DNA of 64,000 nt. Source: Streptomyces sp. RPA4-2 (lineage in GTDB: Bacteria; Actinomycetota; Actinomycetes; Streptomycetales; Streptomycetaceae). Below the pieces are notes generated by a model. The model saw only the letters and a program-made list of their open reading frames with translations, made no database searches and was not told the origin of the DNA. The position numbers and the translations under genes are program-made. Shown here piece by piece: positions 16,533 through 25,036 of this stretch. The stretch is from assembly GCF_012273515.2 (NCBI RefSeq), contig NZ_CP050975.2, positions 6,076,001-6,140,000 on the forward strand, read 5' to 3'. Position 1 is the first letter of the stretch. Each line of letters starts with the position of its first letter.

Positions 16533-17414
16533 TCACGGCAAGGCGTGCGCGCGGCCCGGATCCAGCAGCGGTGCCAGCAGATCGCCGTACCGCTCCAGCC
16601 GTGACGCGATGTCCCCGGCGTGGAAGACGAGCCGCTCCGGCTCACCGCAGTCCGCGACCTCGTCCCAGGTGACGGGCGCGGAGACGGTGGGCGTGGTCCG
16701 GGCCCGCAGGGTGTACGGCGTCGCCGTGGTCTTGCGCGCGGCGTTCTGGCTGTGGTCGACGAAGACCTTTCCCGGCCGCAGGCTCTTCGTCATCCGGTGT
16801 GTGACCAGGCCCGGCAGCGCGCGCTCCGCCTCGACGGCCAGCTCCTTCGCGTACGCGCTGACGTCCTCGGACGCCACCGGCACCAGCGCCGCCAGCAGAT
16901 GCAGCCCCTTCGAGCCGGACGTCTTCGCGTACGCCGCGATTCCGTCCGCCGCCAGCCGCTCCCGCAGCCACAGGGCGACCTCGCAGCACTCGACGACCGT
17001 CGCGGGGGCGCCGGGGTCCAGGTCGAACACCAGCCGGTCCGCCGCGCCGGGCGCGTCCGCCCGCCACTGCGGTGTGTGGAACTCGGTGACGAGGTTCGCG
17101 GCCCACATGAGCGAGGGGAGGTCCTGGATCAGGACCATACGGGCGGGGCCCTCCGTCCGGGGGACCTCCGCGGCCTGGACCCAGGCGGGGGTGCCGGGCG
17201 GCACGTTCTTGGTGAAGAAGACCTGGCCGTCCGGTCCGTCGGGATAGCGCAGGAAGGAGACCGGCCGGTCGTGGAGGTGTGCCAGCAGCGGGGCCGCGGT
17301 CGTCGCGCAGTAGTGCAGGACCTCGCCCTTCGTGAAGCCGGTCGCCGGGTAGACGACCTTCTCCAGGTTGGTGAGCGCGAGCCGCCGTCCCTCCACCTCG
17401 GTGATCGGCGTCAT
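16533..17414 (-). CDS. LigD-type polymerase/primase domain protein (NHEJ)
   Basis: 293 aa stand-alone version of the polymerase domain of LigD. Recognisable blocks include LTNLEKVVYPATGFTKGEVLHYC, the metal-binding DLDPG (VFDLDPGAPATV), SGSKGLHLL and KVFVDHSQNAARKTT. These proteins fill and extend ends with ribonucleotides during non-homologous end joining. The ligase and 3'-phosphoesterase parts of LigD are absent here and are usually separate genes in Streptomyces. It is divergent from ku with 170 bp between starts, so the two probably share control. ATG at 17414 is the only credible start. Confidence 0.94.
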   Translation of the reverse strand: MTPITEVEGRRLALTNLEKVVYPATGFTKGEVLHYCATTAAPLLAHLHDRPVSFLRYPDGPDGQVFFTKNVPPGTPAWVQAAEVPRTEGPARMVLIQDLPSLMWAANLVTEFHTPQWRADAPGAADRLVFDLDPGAPATVVECCEVALWLRERLAADGIAAYAKTSGSKGLHLLAALVPVASEDVSAYAKELAVEAERALPGLVTHRMTKSLRPGKVFVDHSQNAARKTTATPYTLRARTTPTVSAPVTWDEVADCGEPERLVFHAGDIASRLERYGDLLAPLLDPGRAHALP

Positions 17415-17584
17415 GGGTCGAGCGTCGCACGAAACCGTGGGGGAGGCGCTCGGCGCCCCGCCTGCGGATGTGCTGTCGCGAACACGCGTCTAGCCTGACT
17501 TCCAACCGCACCCCGCGAAATCCGTGTCGGACCCCTCGTCCCTCGTCTCTCGCCTCTCGAATCCGTCTCAGGAAGGTGCTGCAC
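17415..17584. promoter_or_regulatory. Divergent promoter region of ligD-pol and ku
   Basis: This 170-bp spacer separates two divergent NHEJ genes and must contain both promoters. The AGGAAGG ribosome site of ku lies at about 17571-17577. No strong palindrome was seen. Confidence 0.5.
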
Positions 17585-18712
17585 GTGCGATCCATCTGGA
17601 ACGGCGCCATCTCCTTCGGGCTGGTCAGTATCCCGATCAAGCTCGTGAACGCGACGGAGAGCCACTCGATCTCCTTCCGCCAGATCCACCTCGACGACGG
17701 TGGCCGCATCCGGTACCGGAAGTTCTGCGAACTGGAGGACCGCGAGGTCACCACCGGTGAGATCGGCAAGGCGTACGAGGACGGCGACGGCTCGCTGATC
17801 CCGGTCACGGACGAGGACCTCGCCTCGCTGCCGATCCCGACCGCCAGGACGATCGAGATCGTGGCCTTCGTGCCGGCCGACCGGATCGACCCGCTCCAGA
17901 TGGACACGGCCTACTACCTGTCCGCGAACGGCGTCCCCGCCGCCAAGCCGTACATCCTGCTGCGCGAGGCCCTCAAGCGCAGCCGGAAGGTCGCCATCGC
18001 GAAGTTCGCGCTGCGCGGACGGGAGCGGCTCGGGATGCTGCGGGTGGTGGACGACGTGATCGCCATGCACGGGCTGCTCTGGCCGGACGAGATCCGCGGT
18101 ACGGACGAGGTCGCCCCGGACGCGAACGTGACCGTCCGCGACCAGGAACTCGACCTGGCCGACGCCCTCATGGACACCCTCGGCGAGGTCGACCTCGCGG
18201 ACCTGCACGACGACTACCGCGACGCCGTGGAGGAGCTGATCGCCGCCAAGGCCTCCGGCGAACAGGCGCCGGCCGCGCCCGCCGGGGAGAAGGCGGGTGG
18301 CAAGGTGCTCGACCTGATGGCCGCCCTGGAGAAGAGCGTGCGCGCGGCGAAGGAGTCCCGCGGCGAGGAGACGGACGGGGCGAGGGGCGCGAAGACCGAG
18401 GAGCGGACCGGTGGGAAGGCCGAGGAGACCGGCGGGACCGCCGAGGTCACCCCGCTCCCGGCCCGAAGGTCGGCTCGTACGGCACCGAAGTCGGTCGGAG
18501 GGAAGAAGTCCACGTCGACCGCGAAGAAGACGGCGGCGAAGAAGACGGCGACGAAGAAGGCCACGGGGAAGGCGTCCTCCGGGACCACCGCCCGGACGGC
18601 CACGAAGTCGACGGCCCAGGGGACGGCCAAGGGCGCGGCCAAGAAGACGGCCGCCAAGAAGAACACCGCCACCGCGAAGAAGACCACCCCGCGCAAACGG
18701 GCCTCGGCCTGA
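17585..18712 (+). CDS. ku: Ku protein, NHEJ DNA end-binding
   Basis: 375 aa. The Ku core covers residues 1 to about 260 (SIWNGAISFGLVSIPIKL at the start, the ring region, and the LigD-interacting end). It forms a homodimer ring on double-strand ends and recruits the end-joining polymerase and ligase. The C-terminus is a long basic tail with repeated KKTA/AAKK/TAKK blocks, as in other Streptomyces Ku proteins, likely binding DNA non-specifically. Start GTG at 17585 has AGGAAGG eight bases before it and gives the conserved N-terminus. The opposite-strand frames here are shadows of this gene. Confidence 0.96.
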   Translation: MRSIWNGAISFGLVSIPIKLVNATESHSISFRQIHLDDGGRIRYRKFCELEDREVTTGEIGKAYEDGDGSLIPVTDEDLASLPIPTARTIEIVAFVPADRIDPLQMDTAYYLSANGVPAAKPYILLREALKRSRKVAIAKFALRGRERLGMLRVVDDVIAMHGLLWPDEIRGTDEVAPDANVTVRDQELDLADALMDTLGEVDLADLHDDYRDAVEELIAAKASGEQAPAAPAGEKAGGKVLDLMAALEKSVRAAKESRGEETDGARGAKTEERTGGKAEETGGTAEVTPLPARRSARTAPKSVGGKKSTSTAKKTAAKKTATKKATGKASSGTTARTATKSTAQGTAKGAAKKTAAKKNTATAKKTTPRKRASA

Positions 18713-18750
18713 GACACGACAGAACCACGGCGGACCGGTAGGCGCCTGCC

Positions 18751-18790
18751 CGTACGCCCGTACGCCCGTACGCCCGTACGCCCGTACGCG
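18751..18790. repeat. Five tandem CGTACGCC units downstream of ku
   Basis: Four perfect 8-bp CGTACGCC copies and one CGTACGCG follow the ku gene. A further short repeat (GCGCGGCCGATGTGG, two copies) lies at 18787-18820. The region separates convergent genes. Confidence 0.8.
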
Positions 18791-18831
18791 CGGCCGATGT
18801 GGCACGCGCGGCCGATGTGGCCGCCGGCCGG

Positions 18832-20592
18832 TCAACCCGTCCGGCGAAACGCCAGTACCGCGTTGTGGCCGCCGAATCCGAACGAGTTGCTGAGGGCGAG
18901 GTCGCCGAACGCGGGCAGCGGGCGGGGGCTCTTGGTCACCACGTCCAGGCCGATGGCGTCGTCCTGGACGTCACAGCCGATGGTGGGCGGGATGAGGCCG
19001 TGATGGAGGGTGAGCACCGTGGCGACGGCCTCCACACCGCCCGCGGCTCCCTGGAGATGGCCGAGATGCCCCTTGAGCGCGGTGACGGGCACCCGCCCGC
19101 CGAGCACGGCGCGCAGGGCGTTCGCCTCGGCGAGATCGCCGTCGACGGTGGCGGTGGCGTGCGCGTTGACGTGGACGACGTCGACGACGTGGGCGCCCGC
19201 GTCCTGGACGGCCCGGCGCAGCGCCAGTGCCACGCCGCTGCCGGACGGGTCGGGCGCGGCCATGTGGTGGGCGTCCGCGGACAGGCCCCAGCCGGCGGCC
19301 TCGCAGTAGACGCGCGCCCGGCGTGCCCGCGCGTGCTCCTCGGCCTCCAGGAGCAGGAACCCGGCGCCCTCGCCGTTCACGAAGCCGTCGCGGTCGCCGG
19401 CGAACGGCCGGGAGGGGCTGGTGGATCCGATCGGGTGGGCGGACAGCGCGCGCATCGCGGCGAAGGAGGCCATGATCGCCGGGGTGACCACGGCCTCGGC
19501 GCCCCCGGCGAGGGCGACGTCGACCCGCCCGTACCGGATGCGGTCGATGGCCTGCCCGACGGCCTCGGTGCCGGAGGCGCACGCGCTGGTCACGGTGCGG
19601 GCCTCGCCGGTGATGCGCAGGGCGAGCGACACCTGCGACGCGGCCTGCGAGGGCACGGTCATCGGCGTGGTCAGCGGGGAGACCGCGCGCGGTCCGCGGT
19701 CGCGCAGCCTGCGGTCGCCGCCGACCAGGACGGAGGCGTCGCCGAGGATGGAGCCGACCGAGACGCCGACCCGATCGGGGGCGAGCCCGCTCTCCCCCGT
19801 GCCGGCGGGGTCGAATCCGGCGTCCTGCCAGGCCTCGCGGGCGGCGAGCACCGCGAACTGGGCGGACCGGTTCATCCGCCGCGCCTGCGGCCGGGGCAGC
19901 AGTCCGACGGGGTCCACGGGCACGGTCCCCGCGATCCGCACCGGCAGTCCGGCGAACTCCTCGCCCTCCAACTCGCGTATGCCGCAGCGGCCTTCGAGCA
20001 GCCCCTGCCACAGTTCCCCGACTCCGACACCGAGGGGCGTCACGGCGCCGAGCCCGGTGACGACGACCCGGCGCGGCGCACGGGCCCCGGCGGACCGGCG
20101 CGGACGCGGGTGATGGCGTACGACGTGTCCCTGCCGGACGGCTCGCGCGGCCCGCTCCCGCACCTCCGCGTCCGAGATCGGTTCCTGGGTCCCGCTGTCC
20201 AGATCCGGGTACCACTGGCCCCACCTACGGGTGTACGACTCCTCGACGGCCCCGGGGTCCACGACGCGCAGCGAACCGACGCGGTCTCCGTCCCGGAATT
20301 CCACCGTATCGAGATCGGAGGAGACGGTCTCGGGAATTGCCGCCACGTCCAACCGACGGCAGGCGACGGTCACTTGACGACCTCGCTCGAATACCGCGTC
20401 GTGATCCTTCCCGCCGAGCGGCGGCCGCAATGTCAGTCGAATGGTGTGCGGAGTCTCGGGCGAGGTGTGCATCACCGAGTACCAGGTGCTCTCCTTCACG
20501 TCCTGATCCGAGAGGGCGAGAAGATCACCGGGAATCACTTCGGCGACGGTGACGGCGTGGGGCTGTACGGGAACGTCGGAGGAATAGTGCAT
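18832..20592 (-). CDS. Beta-ketoacyl-ACP synthase II-like protein with N-terminal extension
   Basis: 586 aa. Residues about 174-586 are a KAS II ketosynthase with the catalytic triad: Cys in TSACASG (about C338), His in VNAHATAT (about H478) and His in GHLGHLQGAAGG (about H512), with Lys507. It would condense acyl and malonyl-ACP units. The first 165 residues are an extra beta-rich domain (HAVTVAEVIPGDLLALSDQD...), not part of standard FabF. A flexible Arg/Pro linker joins the two. No acyl carrier protein, reductase or chain-length partner is adjacent, so it is not a complete fatty-acid or type II PKS locus. The start has no clear ribosome site and could be leaderless. Confidence 0.87.
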   Translation of the reverse strand: MHYSSDVPVQPHAVTVAEVIPGDLLALSDQDVKESTWYSVMHTSPETPHTIRLTLRPPLGGKDHDAVFERGRQVTVACRRLDVAAIPETVSSDLDTVEFRDGDRVGSLRVVDPGAVEESYTRRWGQWYPDLDSGTQEPISDAEVRERAARAVRQGHVVRHHPRPRRSAGARAPRRVVVTGLGAVTPLGVGVGELWQGLLEGRCGIRELEGEEFAGLPVRIAGTVPVDPVGLLPRPQARRMNRSAQFAVLAAREAWQDAGFDPAGTGESGLAPDRVGVSVGSILGDASVLVGGDRRLRDRGPRAVSPLTTPMTVPSQAASQVSLALRITGEARTVTSACASGTEAVGQAIDRIRYGRVDVALAGGAEAVVTPAIMASFAAMRALSAHPIGSTSPSRPFAGDRDGFVNGEGAGFLLLEAEEHARARRARVYCEAAGWGLSADAHHMAAPDPSGSGVALALRRAVQDAGAHVVDVVHVNAHATATVDGDLAEANALRAVLGGRVPVTALKGHLGHLQGAAGGVEAVATVLTLHHGLIPPTIGCDVQDDAIGLDVVTKSPRPLPAFGDLALSNSFGFGGHNAVLAFRRTG

Positions 20593-20879
20593 GTGAGCGA
20601 TTGCTTTCTTCGGGGCCTTCCGTCATCAACTGTCGGCGAAGAAAGGCGCATTGCCTAGATGCCTGCACCAATTATGTGAGCGACGCCACCGAAAGCACTG
20701 ATCGGAATTCCCCGGCAAAGACCGCCGAACCGTCCGGCCGCCTCCCACGTCGGGGGCCAACTGCCCCTGAAAGAACGGCACTCGGTCGTGTACGCGTGAG
20801 GACCGCGCGGAGGCGGCGGGGCGACGGACGGCGAGCACGGCCTCCCCACCGACGCCGCCCACTCCCGCACGTCGTCGAT
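20593..20879. promoter_or_regulatory. Upstream region of the ketosynthase gene
   Basis: This spacer should contain the ketosynthase promoter. No credible gene is visible; the short reading frames across it lack ribosome sites and have poor codon usage. Confidence 0.4.
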
Positions 20880-21030
20880 GCTCACCCTTGCCAGGGGAAG
20901 CCGACGCTCACGCTTGCCAGGGGAAGCCGACGCTCACGCTTGCCAGGGGAAGCCGACGCTCACGCTTGCCAGGGGAAGCCGACGCTCACGCTTGCCAGGG
21001 GAAGCCGATGCTCACGCTTGCCAGAGGAAC
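20880..21030. repeat. 26-bp tandem repeats derived from the 3' end of the LysR gene
   Basis: Five contiguous 26-bp units beginning GCTCACGCTTGCCAG start at 20880, 20906, 20932, 20958 and 20984. A sixth, diverged, partial unit (21010-21030) is the actual 3' end of the LysR gene. Read on the minus strand, each unit repeats a version of the last codons and stop (WQA-stop) of that gene. There are no spacers, so this is not CRISPR. Each unit can fold into a small imperfect hairpin (GCTT...AAGC). Confidence 0.9.
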
Positions 21031-21902
21031 TCGTGGGCCATGTCGAGCATGGCACGTGCCGCGGCACCTGGCGGGCGCTCGGACGGAGCGGCGAGTGAAA
21101 ACTCCCATTCCAGGTCGGCGTCGTCGACGGTCAGGGTGGCGACGTCCTGTCCCTTGCCGAGGGCGACCCGCGGCAGCAGCGCCACGCCCAGGCCGTTTCG
21201 GACGTAGGCCACGCCGGTGGTGAGGTCGGTGATCTCGATGGCGACCTGATGGGGGACGGAGGCGGTGGTGAAGGCCCGGTCGGCAACGGTCCGGTTGCTG
21301 TAGCCCGCGGGGAAGTCGACGAAGTCCAGGCCGGCCAGTTCGGTGATCGACACGGTGCGGCGTCTCGCGAGCGGATGGGCGGCCGGCACGACGAGGTCGA
21401 GCACCGAGGTGGCCAGGGGGGTCAGCGTGATGCCGGTCGGGCGTGGTCCGGACCCCGAGACGAAGGCGAGGTCGAGCCGCCGTTCGAGGAGGGCGTCGAC
21501 CAGGCCCTGGGAGCCGGAGGGAGCGGCGCTGGTCTGCAGGAACACGCCGGGATGACGCCGGTGGAATTCACCGAGGAACACGGGGAGGTCGATGACCCCG
21601 ACCGTGGCTATCGCGCCCAGCCGCAGTGTGCCGCGCAGTCCGCCGCGGACCTCGCCCACCGCGTCCGCGGCCTCCCGGGCGGCGTCGAGAGCGGCGTGGG
21701 CGCGCGGCAGCAGGGCAGCACCGGCGTCGGTGAGCAGCACGCGCTTGGGGGTGCGTTCCAGCAGCGGCGTGCGGAGTTCTCGCTCGAGGTTCTTGATCGT
21801 GGTGGAGACCGCGGACTGGACGACGTGCAGCCGTGCGGCGGCACGGGTGAAGTTCGCTTCCTCGGCGACGGCGACGAAGTACTCGAGCTGGCGCAGTTCC
21901 AC
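21012..21902 (-). CDS. LysR-family transcriptional regulator
   Basis: 296 aa. The N-terminal winged helix is canonical: MELRQLEYFVAVAEEANFTRAAARLHVVQSAVSTTIKNLE, residues 1-60. The remainder is the two-lobed substrate-binding domain. It is divergent from the SnoaL-like gene at 22035, and the 132-bp spacer has a good LysR-type box, so it most likely controls that cluster and itself. Its 3' end has been copied five times in tandem just downstream. Confidence 0.94.
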   Translation of the reverse strand: MELRQLEYFVAVAEEANFTRAAARLHVVQSAVSTTIKNLERELRTPLLERTPKRVLLTDAGAALLPRAHAALDAAREAADAVGEVRGGLRGTLRLGAIATVGVIDLPVFLGEFHRRHPGVFLQTSAAPSGSQGLVDALLERRLDLAFVSGSGPRPTGITLTPLATSVLDLVVPAAHPLARRRTVSITELAGLDFVDFPAGYSNRTVADRAFTTASVPHQVAIEITDLTTGVAYVRNGLGVALLPRVALGKGQDVATLTVDDADLEWEFSLAAPSERPPGAAARAMLDMAHEFLWQA

Positions 21903-21910
21903 CCTCCGAG

Positions 21911-21949
21911 TATCCCTCAGCGAGCGCCCGAGGTATCTCTCAGCGAGAT
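21911..21949. promoter_or_regulatory. Candidate LysR operator (LTTR box)
   Basis: A direct repeat TATCYCTCAGCGAG occurs at 21911-21924 and 21934-21947, 23 bp apart. The second copy forms ATCTCTCAGCGAGAT, an ATC-N9-GAT palindrome with the T-N11-A pattern of LysR-type sites. It lies just upstream of the regulator start and about 90 bp before the divergent gene. Confidence 0.65.
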
Positions 21950-22034
21950 GGCGGCATTCTCTGACTTTCGTTGGACAGTGCCTGTCGCGTCCGGCGATTC
22001 TGTTAGAAGTTCAACCGATACTGGAGGATGAAAG

Positions 22035-22478
22035 ATGACCTACAAGACGCCCCCGACATATCTGGGAAGCGGCGACCCGGCGCGGCAGCGCAAGGACTAC
22101 TACCCCCCTTGGCTGGACAATCTGGCCGACGATGTGACGCTGGAGGCCGGAGTCTTCACGGGCACCATCCACGGGGCCGAGGACGTCTTTGCGATTCTGT
22201 CCTATGCGCGCACTCTGTACGATTTCCAGGACTTCATCTACATCGGCAAGTACGGAGAGAACGGCTTCGTCGAGGACTACGCGGCGACGGTGGACGGCAA
22301 GCCGATCGCCAACATCGCCGTCGTCTACTTCAACGAGGAGGGGAAGACGCAGCATCTCGTGATGAACCACCGTCCGCTGCAGATGCTCAACCACTTCTCC
22401 CGGAAGCTGGGCGAACACTTCGCCGGGACAGAGTACGCGAAGTACGTCGCTGACCCGTCGGACGGCGACCGCGACTGA
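22035..22478 (+). CDS. SnoaL-like (NTF2-fold) protein, copy 1
   Basis: 147 aa, single-domain alpha+beta cone of the NTF2/SnoaL class: WLDNLADDVTLEAGVFTG, AEDVFAILSYARTLYDFQDF, IANIAVVYFNEEGKTQHLVMNHRPL. Family members are cyclases, isomerases, hydrolases or non-enzymatic binding proteins. ATG at 22035 follows a GGAGG site at 22023. It is strongly similar to the protein at 24397-24843 along its whole length, so the pair arose by duplication. First gene of the cluster divergent from LysR. Confidence 0.85.
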   Translation: MTYKTPPTYLGSGDPARQRKDYYPPWLDNLADDVTLEAGVFTGTIHGAEDVFAILSYARTLYDFQDFIYIGKYGENGFVEDYAATVDGKPIANIAVVYFNEEGKTQHLVMNHRPLQMLNHFSRKLGEHFAGTEYAKYVADPSDGDRD

Positions 22479-22517
22479 ACGGATCCCCGCTCATCTCCGC
22501 TGCGATCTGGAGGAAAC

Positions 22518-22940
22518 GTGTCGAGCAATCAGACCATTGTGGACGCCTGCCGGCGAGCATATTCAGGATTCGAGGAGAACGATTCCTCGGACCTGGTGGC
22601 CCTCATGTCACCCGAAGTGATCTTCGACTTCCCCACCTCCCTGCCCTATGGCGGAACATTCCATGGGCCTGAAGGATTTCTCGCCTTCTACCGGGACATC
22701 TACGATCACTACTACGAGACCTTCACCTACGACGCGCACACAGTGCTCGACGCAGGGACGCACGTGGTCGTCCCCGTCAGGGCCAGGGCGAAGGCGAAGA
22801 ACGGCCGCACCATGGAGAACGAACACTGTCTGCTGTTCACCGTGAACGACGGCCTGATAGTCAAGGCCCGGCTGTACGCGGACACCGCCAAGGGGCGTGA
22901 CTCGATCGACGGCCTCCAGGTGTTCCCGGCGGCCTCCTGA
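22518..22940 (+). CDS. SnoaL-like polyketide-cyclase-fold protein
   Basis: 140 aa NTF2-fold protein of a different subgroup from its neighbours: VDACRRAYSGFEENDSSDL, FDFPTSLPYGGTFHGPEGF, YDAHTVLDAGTHVVVPVRAR, ENEHCLLFTVNDGLIVKAR. The pattern fits ketosteroid-isomerase/SnoaL-like proteins that bind small hydrophobic substrates. GTG at 22518 has GGAGG six bases before it. 39 bp downstream of the preceding gene and probably co-transcribed. Confidence 0.85.
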   Translation: MSSNQTIVDACRRAYSGFEENDSSDLVALMSPEVIFDFPTSLPYGGTFHGPEGFLAFYRDIYDHYYETFTYDAHTVLDAGTHVVVPVRARAKAKNGRTMENEHCLLFTVNDGLIVKARLYADTAKGRDSIDGLQVFPAAS

Positions 22941-23207
22941 CCCCCGAACCGGCGCGGCAGACATGGACGCGACATTGTCCGCCGCCGGGAGTTCCTCCGT
23001 GACCGGGCGCAGCGACCCCGAAATGCCCGAAATGACAGCTGCATCATCTGAACCAGAGTGATGCGCTGCGGCGAGCGGTCCGGATCACGAAATTCAGCAG
23101 GCCGCACGGACGCAGCGCCCTTTTGGGTGCCGGGAATGCCGGCACCAGCATTGTTTTCCCCGATCACCCGCCGAGTTCGTCGGGCGGTGAGAGACGAAAG
23201 GTCATTC

Positions 23208-24278
23208 ATGCCTCGGTCCATGCGTGCGCTCGTAGCCGGCAGGGTTGGCGAGCCTGTCGATGTTCTGCGGCTGGAGTCCCGGCCTGTTCCCGTGCCGGAG
23301 GCCGGCCAGGCGTTGATCCGTGTGACGGCGACTCCGGTCCACGCCAGTGATCTGCACGTCCTGCGTGGCCGCTACGGTTTCTCCCCCGAATTCCCGGCTG
23401 TCGGGGGTCACATGGAATGCGTGGGCCGTATCGAGGCCCTGGGCCCGGACACCGCGGGGCTGGAGGTCGGTGAGCGTGTGGTGGTCGCCGCCGTACCGGC
23501 GGTACCAGGGCCCCCGGTGGCCGGCACCTGGCAGGAGTACCTCGTCGCCGACACACGAAGGCTCCTGCCGGTCCCCGACGGCCTGAGCGACTCCAGCGCC
23601 TGCCAACTTGCCGTCAATCCGTTGACCGCGCTGCTCCTGGTGACGCGCGTACTCGATGTGCGGCCGGGCGAATGGCTGTTGCAGACGGCGGCGGGTTCCA
23701 CCGTCGGCCGGCTCGTCATCCAGCTGTGCCGGCACCTGGGCATTCGCACGATCAATGTCGTGCGTCGGCGGGATGCCGTCGAGGAGATCAAGGCGCTCGG
23801 TGGGGACGAGGTCATCTGTACCGAGGACGAGGACCTGGTGCGGCGTGTGGCCGAGATCGCGGGGCCGGCGGGCGTGCGCAAGGCCACCGACTGTGTCGCG
23901 GGAGTCGTGGGTGCCCAGGTGTCCCAGGCGTTGGCCCCGGGGGGAGAGGTCGTGGTCTACGGCGCGCTGTCCACCCATCGGCAGACCGATCCGGCGGCGC
24001 TGACGATCCCGTTGCAGGCCCGCTCGGTGATCTACGAGACCAAAGTGGTCCGTGGTTTCTGGCTGAACCGCTGGTTCGCCACCGCCACGCCCGAGGATGC
24101 GCTGCGCGCGCTGTCCGAGGTGCGTGGACTGGTCACTGACGGCGTCCTGAGCATCCCCGAGGGCCGGCCCTTCCCACTCGAACGCTTCGCCGAAGCCCTC
24201 GCGCTCGCCGAAACACCCGCACGCGACGCCAAGCCACTCTTCGTCTTCGAGGACGGCACGAACGAGGACGACAGGTAG
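23208..24278 (+). CDS. Zinc-independent medium-chain dehydrogenase/reductase (enoyl reductase-like)
   Basis: 356 aa. N-terminal GroES-like fold (ATPVHASDLHVLRGRYGFSPEFPAVGGHMECVGR), then a Rossmann domain with AAGSTVGRLVIQLCRHLG as the nucleotide-binding loop. The catalytic-zinc cysteines of true alcohol dehydrogenases are missing. The Rossmann segment and VVRRRDAVEEIKALGGDEVI resemble mitochondrial-type trans-2-enoyl-CoA reductases and quinone oxidoreductases, so an NADPH-dependent double-bond reduction is likely. ATG at 23208 follows GAAAGG. It lies between the SnoaL-like genes, after a 267-bp gap without a gene. Confidence 0.87.
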   Translation: MPRSMRALVAGRVGEPVDVLRLESRPVPVPEAGQALIRVTATPVHASDLHVLRGRYGFSPEFPAVGGHMECVGRIEALGPDTAGLEVGERVVVAAVPAVPGPPVAGTWQEYLVADTRRLLPVPDGLSDSSACQLAVNPLTALLLVTRVLDVRPGEWLLQTAAGSTVGRLVIQLCRHLGIRTINVVRRRDAVEEIKALGGDEVICTEDEDLVRRVAEIAGPAGVRKATDCVAGVVGAQVSQALAPGGEVVVYGALSTHRQTDPAALTIPLQARSVIYETKVVRGFWLNRWFATATPEDALRALSEVRGLVTDGVLSIPEGRPFPLERFAEALALAETPARDAKPLFVFEDGTNEDDR

Positions 24279-24396
24279 AACGCGGCCCTGCCGATGCCGA
24301 TGGTGATGTCGGCGGCGCCGCCCCTCTCGGCCGGAGGCACTGCTCGGCCTGCCGGCCAGACGCATCAGGCCGTTGTCCCGTTTGAAAGGCTGGAAG

Positions 24397-24843
24397 ATGA
24401 CTGACAAGACGAAACCGATGTATCTGGGCAGCGACGACCCGGCGCGCCGGCGCACGGACTACTACCCGCATTGGCTGGACAACCTTGCCGACGACGTGAC
24501 GATGGAGGGCTCGGTACTGAACGGGGTCGTCCGGGGTGCGGAGGACGTTCGCACGGTGCTGTCCTATGCGCGCACTCTGTACGAGTACCAGGACTTCATC
24601 TACATCGGCGGATACGGCGAGAACGACTTCGTCGAGGACTACACGTCCGAGGTGGGCGGCGAGCCGATCGCCAACATCGCTGTCGTCTACAGGAACGCAG
24701 AGGGAAAGACGCACCACCTGGTGGTGAACCACCGCCCGCTGTCGTCGGTCCTGCTCTTCTCCCGCCTGCTGGGCGAGCACTTCGCCGGGACGCGATACGC
24801 CCAGTACTTCGCCGCCCCGCCGACCGGTGCGGACCACGACTGA
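24397..24843 (+). CDS. SnoaL-like (NTF2-fold) protein, copy 2
   Basis: 148 aa paralogue of the protein at 22035-22478. Shared blocks include YLGSxDPAR, YYPxWLDNLADDVT, LSYARTLYxxQDFIYIG and PIANIAVVY. The similarity runs from first to last residue, so the copies arose by duplication flanking the reductase. It would bind a closely related substrate, or the pair may form a heterodimer. ATG at 24397 follows a GAAAGG-type site. Last gene of the cluster before the mobile-element relict. Confidence 0.84.
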   Translation: MTDKTKPMYLGSDDPARRRTDYYPHWLDNLADDVTMEGSVLNGVVRGAEDVRTVLSYARTLYEYQDFIYIGGYGENDFVEDYTSEVGGEPIANIAVVYRNAEGKTHHLVVNHRPLSSVLLFSRLLGEHFAGTRYAQYFAAPPTGADHD

Positions 24844-24883
24844 AGAGAAGCTTGCACACGCACGACCTGACGGTGCCTCATGA

Positions 24884-25036
24884 CCTCCGATCGCGATTGT
24901 CGTCGCAATCTGCGCTCTGTTCGCAGCGTTCACCTCTGACGCCAGCAAGGCTCGACGGGCTGTTGAGGTCGTCAAGCTGCTGCGCGAAGACCTGCCGCGC
25001 ATTCGTCGTTGTCACGCGACACAGGAGCGTCGCTAA
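24884..25036 (+). pseudogene. Possible 3' remnant of a small membrane protein gene
   Basis: An open frame with good codon usage but no start codon reads IAIVVAICALFAAFTSDASK, then a basic tail RRAVEVVKLLREDLPRIRR, ending at TAA 25034-25036. One hydrophobic helix plus a positive tail. It abuts the relict element operator, so it is likely part of the same decayed element. No family recognised. Confidence 0.35.

Noticed and set aside
20880..21030. Possible CRISPR array
   Set aside because: The 26-bp units are contiguous without spacers and derive from a coding 3' end; no cas genes in the window.
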